Shown one piece after another: positions 1-6,414 of a DNA stretch of 18,676 nt; the stretch's first letter is position 1; each line of letters begins with the position of its first letter. Both the position numbers and the translations under genes were made by a program. The DNA comes from JAJPXC01 sp964562375 (GTDB lineage: Bacteria > Bacteroidota > Bacteroidia > Bacteroidales > Muribaculaceae). The notes under the pieces are model-generated. The model had not been told where the DNA came from. It saw only the letters and a program-made list of their open reading frames with translations, and searched no databases. The DNA is taken from assembly GCA_964562375.1 (NCBI GenBank), contig CAZLSW010000067.1, forward strand, positions 1 to 18,676, in the 5' to 3' direction.

Positions 1-15
1 CTTGACTTTTTATTG

Positions 16-42
16 CGGCGGGTGTAAAATCTCGCCGTTTTT
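16..42 (+). terminator. Rho-independent terminator of an upstream + strand gene
   Basis: A GC-rich stem (16-22 paired with 31-37, one G-U pair) closes an 8-nt loop and is followed directly by TTTTT at 38-42. This is the classic intrinsic terminator shape. No coding sequence of the upstream gene is visible, so that gene must end at or before the window edge. Confidence 0.6.
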
Positions 43-45
43 ATG

Positions 46-53
46 TAATTTTG
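46..53 (+). promoter_or_regulatory. Bacteroidetes -7 promoter box for the glycosyltransferase
   Basis: TAATTTTG matches the Bacteroidetes primary sigma factor -7 consensus TAnnTTTG. No good -33 TTTG is seen at the usual 19-21 bp spacing. The box ends only 4 bases before the ATG at 58, so transcription would begin at or next to the start codon, implying a leaderless or nearly leaderless mRNA. Confidence 0.5.
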
Positions 54-57
54 CGCT

Positions 58-819
58 ATGATACCTAAGATAATTCACCTTTGCTGGCTCTCGGGCGACC
101 CCTACCCAGCCGATATCCAGGAATGCCTCGACACGTGGAAGCAAGCGCTACCCGACTATGAGGTGATGCTTTGGGACCGCAAGCGTTTCGACATCGAGTC
201 GACGCACTGGACCTCCGAGGCTTTCCGTGAGCGCAAATACGCTTTCGCGGCCGACTATATCCGTCTCTACGCTTTATATAATTATGGTGGAATATATTTG
301 GACAGTGATGTGAGAGTGTTCCGGCCGTTCGACGACCTGCTTCACCTTCCCTATTTTGTAGGGCAAGACTTCGTTGGGACATTCGAGGCGGCTGTCATCG
401 GAGCCGAGAAAGGGTGCAAGTGGATAGGGCAAGTGCTTGAGCATTACAAGGATAGACCATTCGTCAAGCCCGACGGCGAGAAAGATATGCTACCGTTGCC
501 ACTTGTGTTTGGCGAGGAACTCTACCCGAGGTATCGATTTGAATACACTACCCCCGGCGAGGATTACGTGGAGGACGGAAAGGTAATCAAGGTATTCCCG
601 CGCGAGTACTTCAACTCCCGCGACCGAGTGGGGTGGATTCGTCATCCAAAAGCTTATTGTTCACACTGTTACCTCGGTTCATGGACCAAGCCCGGTAGCG
701 ACTGGCGCAGCCGTCTGAAACGCGCCCTGCCACGCCCAGTGAAGAGTTTCATTTTTTTCTTCACCAACCGTCTCCACGCCAAGACCCTTCACCAGCACGA
801 TATCCCGATGGGAAAGTAG
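58..819 (+). CDS. Glycosyltransferase, GT32 / capsular polysaccharide synthesis type (DXD sugar-binding)
   Basis: This 253-residue cytosolic protein probably transfers a sugar from a nucleotide-sugar donor during surface polysaccharide or glycan synthesis; donor and acceptor cannot be told. It opens with MIPKIIHLCW, the usual N-terminus of this family, which fixes the start at 58. A metal-binding DXD motif (DSD) lies at residues 82-84 inside the hallmark stretch GGIYLDSDV, preceded by the AADYIRLYALY helix at about 64-74. The length is normal for the OCH1/GT32 group. It stands alone between a terminator/promoter and the manA promoter. The C-terminus (about 215-253) is basic with a hydrophobic Phe-rich patch that may touch the inner membrane, which is inference. 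Family assignment is firm; substrate is unknown. Confidence 0.85.
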   Translation: MIPKIIHLCWLSGDPYPADIQECLDTWKQALPDYEVMLWDRKRFDIESTHWTSEAFRERKYAFAADYIRLYALYNYGGIYLDSDVRVFRPFDDLLHLPYFVGQDFVGTFEAAVIGAEKGCKWIGQVLEHYKDRPFVKPDGEKDMLPLPLVFGEELYPRYRFEYTTPGEDYVEDGKVIKVFPREYFNSRDRVGWIRHPKAYCSHCYLGSWTKPGSDWRSRLKRALPRPVKSFIFFFTNRLHAKTLHQHDIPMGK

Positions 820-825
820 CTGGAT

Positions 826-856
826 TTTGTCAATGTCCATATTTTTCGTAACTTTG
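826..856 (+). promoter_or_regulatory. Promoter for manA-prmC
   Basis: TTTG at 826-829 and TAACTTTG at 849-856 are separated by 19 bp, matching the Bacteroidetes -33/-7 arrangement. The -7 box ends 26 bp before the ATG at 883. This supports 883, rather than a later in-frame TTG, as the usable start of the ManA ORF. Confidence 0.65.
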
Positions 857-882
857 CGGCTCATTCGCCCAAAAGCCGACTA

Positions 883-1953
883 ATGACTGAAAAAATACAG
901 AGCAACACAATATCCACCAAACGACGAGAAGAGCCTCGGCACGCCCGTCATCACGAGGAGCGACCGGTGCCACCGGCGGTCCTCCGCGAGCCCTTGCGCC
1001 CGTTGCGGTTTCAGCCCCTGTATAAGTCGGTGATTTGGGGTGGGGAGTGCATCGCCGCCTACAAAGGGGAGTCCATCGACCAGCCCTGCGTGGGTGAAAG
1101 TTGGGAGATCTCGGCTATTCCAGGCCACGAGACTACGGTGATCGATGGCCCCTATGCGGGGTTGAAATTGAGCGAATTGGTCAACCTGTTGGGCGAACGT
1201 CTGTTGGGGCGTCGCGTGTTTTCGCTCTATGGCGCTGATTTTCCGTTGCTTATAAAATTTATTGACGCCAAGCACGACCTATCGTTGCAGGTACATCCCG
1301 GCGAGCTGATAGCGCGTCGACGCCATGGTTGCGCTGGCAAAACCGAGATGTGGTACATTATCGCCACCAATGGCGACGCTAAAATCCTCTCGGGTTTCTC
1401 GCGGGCGATCACGTCGCAGGAGTACCGGGCGAAGGTGGCCGACGGCACCATCCTCGATTCGGTGGCCGAGCACACCACAGCACCGGGCGACGTTTTTTAT
1501 ATCCCCTCGGGGCGCGTGCACGCCATCGGGGCCGGCAACCTGTTGCTGGAAGTGCAGCAAAGCAGCGATATCACTTATCGCATATACGATTACAACCGCC
1601 TGGACAAGAACGGCAAGCCCCGCGAACTCCACACCGAGATCGCCGCTGAGGCCATCGACTATCGCCTGCGCGACGATTATCGCGAGACGCCCCGTCAAGT
1701 GGCCAAGGGCGAGGAGGTGTTGGTGCAATGTCCTGTGTTTGAGGTGCGTAAGTTGACCGTTGAGGGCCATATGGATTTGCGTCCGCCTCGCGAGAGTTTT
1801 TTGACACTCACCTGTGTGGAAGGTACCGTAGAGGTGCGCACCCCCGTTAGCTACGACCACATCTCCCGTGGGCAGACACTGCTGATTCCTGGTGAAATTC
1901 ACCGTGACATTGTCCTTGAAGGCAACGGTAAACTTATCACCGCCTGCTGCTAA
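883..1953 (+). CDS. manA: Class I mannose-6-phosphate isomerase
   Basis: It interconverts fructose-6-phosphate and mannose-6-phosphate, supplying GDP-mannose/GDP-fucose precursors or feeding mannose into glycolysis; it is a cytosolic zinc cupin. The core signature is complete: IWGG at 51-54, zinc-ligand region QVHP at 136-139, Glu155 in KTEMWY, and PSGRVHAIG at about 208-216 followed by the QQSSDITYRIYDYNR block. The core begins near residue 40 (PLRFQPLYK), which is where typical Bacteroidales ManA proteins of about 320 residues start. Residues 1-37 are an unusual Arg/His/Glu/Pro-rich extension. An in-frame TTG at 994 would give a normal 319-residue enzyme, but the promoter spacing favours the ATG at 883. 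prmC follows after 4 bp, so the two are probably co-transcribed. Confidence 0.92.
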   Translation: MTEKIQSNTISTKRREEPRHARHHEERPVPPAVLREPLRPLRFQPLYKSVIWGGECIAAYKGESIDQPCVGESWEISAIPGHETTVIDGPYAGLKLSELVNLLGERLLGRRVFSLYGADFPLLIKFIDAKHDLSLQVHPGELIARRRHGCAGKTEMWYIIATNGDAKILSGFSRAITSQEYRAKVADGTILDSVAEHTTAPGDVFYIPSGRVHAIGAGNLLLEVQQSSDITYRIYDYNRLDKNGKPRELHTEIAAEAIDYRLRDDYRETPRQVAKGEEVLVQCPVFEVRKLTVEGHMDLRPPRESFLTLTCVEGTVEVRTPVSYDHISRGQTLLIPGEIHRDIVLEGNGKLITACC

Positions 1954-1957
1954 AGTT

Positions 1958-2815
1958 ATGACTGTAAGGGAGTTGAGAAGGTCGGTTGTGAGGCGATTGA
2001 CATCGCTTTACCCCGATTTGGAGGCGCGAGCTATCGAGCGCGAGGTGACCCGCGCCGCCTTGCGCATGTCGCCAGTTGAAGCCGTGATGCATGAGGGAGA
2101 TGAAGTGTCGCAATTCGCTCAAGATCAAGTGGATAAAATTATGGATCGGCTGCTTCGCTGGGAGCCGGTGCAATATGTCACGGGTCAGGCGTGGTTTTAC
2201 GGCTATCCTTTCAAAGTAACACCCGCCACACTCATCCCAAGGCCTGAAACAGAGGAACTTGTGGATATAATCGTGAAACAGAACCGCGACCGTGCCGACC
2301 TGCGCGTCCTCGACATCTGCACCGGTAGCGGGTGCATCGCCATCGCCTTGGCACGAGCGTTGCGATTCCCTCAGGTCACTGCCGTCGAATTGTTTCCCGA
2401 TACCCTCGCTGTGGCTCGGGAGAACGCTAAGGCGCTGAAAGCCAGCGTGAAATTCGTGGAGGCCGACGCGTTGAATCTTCCCGCCGAGCCGCGACCTCGC
2501 TACGATATTATCGTCTCCAATCCACCCTACGTGGGATTCAGCGAGAAGGCCCAGATGCGGCCTAACGTCACGGAATATGAGCCTGATCGCGCGCTCTATG
2601 TACCCGACGACGACCCGTTGAAATTCTACCGGGCGATTCTCGACTATGCAGTAACCGCATTGGTGCCCGGAGGTCGTATTTATCTTGAAATTAACCCTTT
2701 ACACGCCCGTGAGCTTGAGCGTGCCGTGCTCGATCGCTTCCCTGAGGCCTCTCTTTCCTTTATCCCCGACACCCCGACACCCCGCCTGCTTGTCATCGCC
2801 CCAAGTATCTTTTAA
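1958..2815 (+). CDS. prmC: Peptide chain release factor N5-glutamine methyltransferase
   Basis: It methylates the Gln of the GGQ loop in RF1/RF2 using S-adenosylmethionine, which speeds translation termination. The protein has 285 residues from the ATG at 1958. The open frame extends back to 1892, but that part lies inside manA and lacks family similarity, so 1958 (4 bp after the manA stop) is chosen. Visible motifs: the N-terminal helical substrate domain (about 1-85) with EPVQYVTG at 69-76, PRPETEE at 95-101, a SAM-binding CTGSGCIA loop at 121-128, acidic VELF at 143-146, and the catalytic NPPY at 188-191. Length and motifs are normal. It is likely translated with manA from one mRNA. Confidence 0.93.
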   Translation: MTVRELRRSVVRRLTSLYPDLEARAIEREVTRAALRMSPVEAVMHEGDEVSQFAQDQVDKIMDRLLRWEPVQYVTGQAWFYGYPFKVTPATLIPRPETEELVDIIVKQNRDRADLRVLDICTGSGCIAIALARALRFPQVTAVELFPDTLAVARENAKALKASVKFVEADALNLPAEPRPRYDIIVSNPPYVGFSEKAQMRPNVTEYEPDRALYVPDDDPLKFYRAILDYAVTALVPGGRIYLEINPLHARELERAVLDRFPEASLSFIPDTPTPRLLVIAPSIF

Positions 2816-2849
2816 CGCTGAAAATGTGGTGGATTAATACAATTTTTTG

Positions 2850-2857
2850 TAAATTTG
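2850..2857 (+). promoter_or_regulatory. -7 promoter box for the LRR protein gene
   Basis: TAAATTTG is a perfect TAnnTTTG match, 46 bp upstream of the ATG at 2904. The -33 region is poor. A leader of about 40 nt, A/T/C-rich and without a strong Shine-Dalgarno sequence, fits Bacteroidetes practice. Confidence 0.5.
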
Positions 2858-2903
2858 CACGCTACATATATGTAAATCAATCATAAGACTACCACATAAC
2901 GCT

Positions 2904-4394
2904 ATGAAGCTTCATAAACTATTGGCTATTGCCACCGTGGTCCTGGCCCCCACGGCCCAGGCTCTCACAATCGACAACACCGCCGGCAACCTCGCCTCAG
3001 CATTGGGTGACGCCGCCGCGACAACCACGGCACTCACCGTCACCGGCGAGGTCGACGCCGCCGACTTGCAGACGATTTGCGACGAGATGACCTCCCTGCG
3101 CGTGCTCGATCTCTCGGGCGCCAAAGTTGTGGCCTACTCGGGCGACGTGCTGCGCACCTCCAACGCTAACGCCGACGCCAACGCCCTGCCCCTCTTCTCG
3201 TTAGCGGGTTGCAAGGCCACCTCGATTACGCTGCCTTCCACCCTGGCGACAATCGACGAGGGCGCTCTGGCATCCACCAGTATCACCACAATCACCATCC
3301 CCGGGAGCGTCACCTCCATCGGCTTGGGCGCCTTCAGCGGCTCTAATTTGACCTCCATCACCTTGCCCGCGACCGTCAAGGAGGTGGGCAGCCACGCGTT
3401 CGCCCAGTGCAAGAATCTAGCCTCGGTAACCTGGAATGCCGCTGTCAAGGAGGTGCCGGCCGTCACGTTTGATGGCTGCTCGGCTCTCACCACAGTTACC
3501 CTCCCTTCTACCATCGAGACTATCGACTCGGCCGCGTTCAAGGGTTGCACCTCCTTGGCGACATTGGACGTGCCTTCGGCCCTCAAGAGCGTGGGCGACG
3601 CGGCCTTCCAAGGCTCGGGTCTCACCACCTTTAACGCTGCTGATGCAAAGAATCTTAAGTCGCTGGGCGACTGGGCGTTCGCCGACTGTACCTCGCTTAC
3701 CGAGGTGGTCGTGCCTGACGAGATGTCGACCATCGGTCGAGGCGTGTTCTTCGAGGATCCCGCATTGACTGTCTTTGTGCTCCCCTCAGGCGTTACCGAG
3801 ATTCCCGACCTCGCCCTCACCGGCGACAAGGCCCTCAACCCCGACCAGACCTGGGGGCAATCGGTGACCACCATCGGTGACTACGCGCTCAAGGATTGGG
3901 ATGCTATCAAGAAATTCTATCTCCCCGGCAACCTCGCTGCCATCGGCACCGGTGCCATGGAGAACTGGACCTCCATCGAGGAACTCTACGGCCCCAACGT
4001 GGAGCCTTCCGCTACGGGCGAAGATGTGTGGGCCGGAGTTGACCAGGCCAGCGTGAAGCTCTACGTCGAGGCCAAGCTAGTCGACGCCTACAAAGCCGCT
4101 GATCAATGGAAGGAGTTTAACGTGCAAGAGGTTTCGGGTGTCAGCGACATCAAGGCCGACCAGAAAGCCTCGGGCATCACCGCTGCCTTCGAGGGCACCA
4201 ATCTCGAAATCGCGTCAGTAGGAGAGCCTATCGCCCAGGTGAGTGTATTCGATACCGCGGGCCGTTGCTGGACTGTTGCCAACCCCAAGGCCCCTACAGC
4301 TACCATGGACGCTTCCAAGTGGACCTTGCGCGTCTACATCGTCACAGTCACCCTCACCGACGGTACCACCGCAACGTTTAAGCTCGCGCGTTAA
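2904..4394 (+). CDS. Secreted BspA-type leucine-rich-repeat protein with T9SS-like C-terminal domain
   Basis: This is a surface or secreted protein, 496 residues. A signal peptide is clear: KLHK, a hydrophobic core, then cleavage after AQA at residue 20. Residues about 70-400 form BspA/LRR_5 repeats of roughly 23 residues (recurring pattern: I-x-x-I-x-L/I-P-x-x-V/L-x-x-I-G-x-x-A-F-x-x-C/S). Family members bind host proteins or other cells or are of unknown role; nothing here shows a ligand. The last 75 residues or so look like a type IX secretion sorting domain (IAQVSVFDTAGR, then RVYIVTVTLTDG near the end). The usual Gly before VYIV is Arg here, so sorting ability is uncertain. The gene has its own promoter and looks monocistronic. 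Repeat composition is Ala/Thr/Ser-rich and strongly GC-biased. Confidence 0.85.
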   Translation: MKLHKLLAIATVVLAPTAQALTIDNTAGNLASALGDAAATTTALTVTGEVDAADLQTICDEMTSLRVLDLSGAKVVAYSGDVLRTSNANADANALPLFSLAGCKATSITLPSTLATIDEGALASTSITTITIPGSVTSIGLGAFSGSNLTSITLPATVKEVGSHAFAQCKNLASVTWNAAVKEVPAVTFDGCSALTTVTLPSTIETIDSAAFKGCTSLATLDVPSALKSVGDAAFQGSGLTTFNAADAKNLKSLGDWAFADCTSLTEVVVPDEMSTIGRGVFFEDPALTVFVLPSGVTEIPDLALTGDKALNPDQTWGQSVTTIGDYALKDWDAIKKFYLPGNLAAIGTGAMENWTSIEELYGPNVEPSATGEDVWAGVDQASVKLYVEAKLVDAYKAADQWKEFNVQEVSGVSDIKADQKASGITAAFEGTNLEIASVGEPIAQVSVFDTAGRCWTVANPKAPTATMDASKWTLRVYIVTVTLTDGTTATFKLAR

Positions 4395-4474
4395 GCTTTG
4401 AAATACAACCAGTAACAACTATCAATCGCGAAGACGACATACAACAGGCCCTCGCCACGCTACGGCGCGGCGGG

Positions 4475-4990
4475 GTGATTCTGTACCCCACCGACACAGT
4501 GTGGGGAATAGGCTGTGACGCCACCCGGGCCGACGCTGTGGCCCGCGTCTACGCTATCAAGCGGCGCGAGGACCACAAGGCGATGCTTGCCTTGGTAGAT
4601 TCCACCGCCTCGCTCGAGCGGTGGGTGGAGGAGGTCCCGGAGGCCGCTCGCCAGCTGATCGACGTGGCAGTCAAGCCCATGACCATTATTTACGATCACG
4701 GCCGTGGACTTGCCCCCGCTCTGCTGGGTCCCGACGGCTCAATCGGTATCCGCGTCACCTCCGAGTCAATCAGTCAAGCCCTTTGCCGAGGGTTACGACG
4801 TCCCCTGGTCTCCACGTCGGCCAACATCAGTGGCGAGCCGGCGGCGCGGTGTTTCGCCGAAATCTCCACCGAGGTAATCGCGGCAGTGGACTATGTGATG
4901 GAATCCCGTCGCGAGGAACCACCCGCAGCATCCCCCTCGACTGTGATCAAGGTGAGTGACGACAACACCATCAAAATCCTACGGCCATGA
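4475..4990 (+). CDS. tsaC: L-threonylcarbamoyladenylate synthase (TsaC/Sua5/YrdC family); start codon uncertain
   Basis: It makes threonylcarbamoyl-AMP from threonine, bicarbonate and ATP for the t6A modification at position 37 of ANN-decoding tRNAs. Motifs: YPTDTVWGIGCDAT at the N-terminus, KRREDHKAM (the KxR...K nucleotide-binding region), SIGIRV, and STSANISGEPA near residue 110. The given start is the GTG at 4475, but homology clearly continues upstream in frame: codons from about 4421 read INREDDIQQALATLRRGG, the standard first helix of the family. No ATG, GTG or TTG exists in frame between the preceding stop (4379-4381) and 4475. The true start is therefore a rare codon (ATC at 4421 or ATA at 4403 or 4439), a mutated ATG, or the truncated GTG. 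The 3' end overlaps the next gene by ATGA. Confidence 0.88.
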   Translation: MILYPTDTVWGIGCDATRADAVARVYAIKRREDHKAMLALVDSTASLERWVEEVPEAARQLIDVAVKPMTIIYDHGRGLAPALLGPDGSIGIRVTSESISQALCRGLRRPLVSTSANISGEPAARCFAEISTEVIAAVDYVMESRREEPPAASPSTVIKVSDDNTIKILRP

Positions 4991-6414
4991 TCAGCACCCG
5001 ACTTTTCCGCACGTGCTACGTCTTGACCGACTACGTGATGGTCAACCTCGCATGGTTCCTGTTCAACCTGCTCCGCTACAATTGGGTGGTGAAGGGCACC
5101 GAGGGGTTTGCCTCGATGGGTAGTTTCCTGTCGTGCCACGACGTGCTGATGGGGCAGTTGTTGATTCCCCTGTTCATGCTTGGGATCTTCTATTTGTCAG
5201 GGTATTATGTGGAGGTGTTCTTTAAGTCGCGCCTCGATGAGGTGGTCACTACGCTAGGATCCACGGCTATCGGTTGCCTTGGTATATTCTTCGCCGTGCT
5301 TATCAACGACGACATCCCCGACCGACTGGCCAACTATGAGTTAATCCTGATTCTTTACGGTTTCATGGCTGGGCTTGTGCTATTTGGACGTAGCATTTTG
5401 ACCCATATCGCCACCGTAAGAATCCACCATCGCCTGTGGCAATTCCCCACATTGATTGTTGGGACATCTTCCTCAGCCGTAGAGCTTTACGACCGTATGC
5501 TGAAGATGCGCAAGGGGGTGGGATTTGAAATCGTAGGGTTCGTCGAGCCCGATCCTCATTCGCGCAGTCTTGGCGCTCGGGAAACGGGATTGCCTATCTT
5601 CCCGATGAAGGATCTCCCTCAGGTAGTGGAGGAAAAAGGGATTTCCAGCCTAATCGTCACCTCACATCGACACGGAATGATGGCCACGGTGGAGCTGCTT
5701 AACCAGCTTTACCCGTTAAACTTGCCGCTGTACATCTCCCCCACGCTCTACCATGTGATCACGGCCTCGTCGCGTATCAGCAACATCGTTGGCGAGCCGC
5801 TGATCGACGTGTCGCGTGCGGTGATTTCGCCCATGACCCGCACGCTCAAGCGCGTGAGCGACGTCGTCGTTTCGGCATTCACGCTGGTATTGCTTTCGCC
5901 TGTGTTCGCCGTGCTGGGAGTGATGATAAAATTGGACTCTCCCGGGCCGGTGTTCTATCGCCAAACGCGCGTGGGATATCACAAGAAGCCGTTCCGCATC
6001 CTCAAATTCCGCTCGATGAAAGTCGACGCCGAGGAGACGGGCCCGTCGTTGTCGTCGCTCGACGATCCCCGCGTGACGCATCTTGGTCGATTCATGCGTA
6101 AGTACCGATTGGACGAGCTCCCGCAGTTCTGGAACGTGCTGAAGGGGGAGATGTCGTTGGTGGGCCCGCGTCCTGAGCGCGACTACTACATCCAGCAGAT
6201 TCTTCCCCGCGCTCCTTACTACTCGCTGATCCACCAGGTGCGTCCCGGCATAACTTCCTGGGGCATGGTGAAATACGGCTACGCGACCGATGTCGACCAG
6301 ATGATCAAGCGCCTGCAATACGACATCATCTACATCGAGAACATCTCCTTCTCGGTGGACCTCAAGATATTGCTTCACACCATCAACACGGTAATCACCG
6401 GTAAAGGAGTATGA
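4987..6414 (+). CDS. Polyprenyl-phosphate sugar-1-phosphate transferase (exopolysaccharide/O-glycan initiation)
   Basis: This inner-membrane enzyme transfers a sugar-1-phosphate from a nucleotide sugar to undecaprenyl phosphate, the first step of repeat-unit assembly. The 475 residues follow the WcaJ/WbaP plan: hydrophobic helices in residues about 10-140, a central Rossmann-like CoA-binding-type domain (about 150-260, starting at TLIVGTSSSAVELYDR), then a membrane-embedded helix at about 290-312. The catalytic Bac_transf domain carries PGPVFYRQTRVG, KFRSM, DELPQFWNVL and LVGPRPE. It overlaps tsaC by 4 bp (ATGA) and ClC by 4 bp (ATGA), so the three are translationally coupled. The actual sugar (glucose, galactose, fucosamine or other) cannot be read from sequence. 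No flippase or polymerase is nearby. Confidence 0.9.
   Translation: MISTRLFRTCYVLTDYVMVNLAWFLFNLLRYNWVVKGTEGFASMGSFLSCHDVLMGQLLIPLFMLGIFYLSGYYVEVFFKSRLDEVVTTLGSTAIGCLGIFFAVLINDDIPDRLANYELILILYGFMAGLVLFGRSILTHIATVRIHHRLWQFPTLIVGTSSSAVELYDRMLKMRKGVGFEIVGFVEPDPHSRSLGARETGLPIFPMKDLPQVVEEKGISSLIVTSHRHGMMATVELLNQLYPLNLPLYISPTLYHVITASSRISNIVGEPLIDVSRAVISPMTRTLKRVSDVVVSAFTLVLLSPVFAVLGVMIKLDSPGPVFYRQTRVGYHKKPFRILKFRSMKVDAEETGPSLSSLDDPRVTHLGRFMRKYRLDELPQFWNVLKGEMSLVGPRPERDYYIQQILPRAPYYSLIHQVRPGITSWGMVKYGYATDVDQMIKRLQYDIIYIENISFSVDLKILLHTINTVITGKGV

Noticed and set aside
1892..1957. Extended start for prmC inside manA
   Set aside because: The extra 22 codons overlap manA and do not match the family; the ATG at 1958, 4 bp after the manA stop, gives a normal PrmC.
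3134..3874. 246-codon - strand frame inside the LRR gene
   Set aside because: Shadow of the repetitive LRR coding sequence. It has no start context and no family-like motifs, while the + strand frame has a signal peptide and regular repeats.
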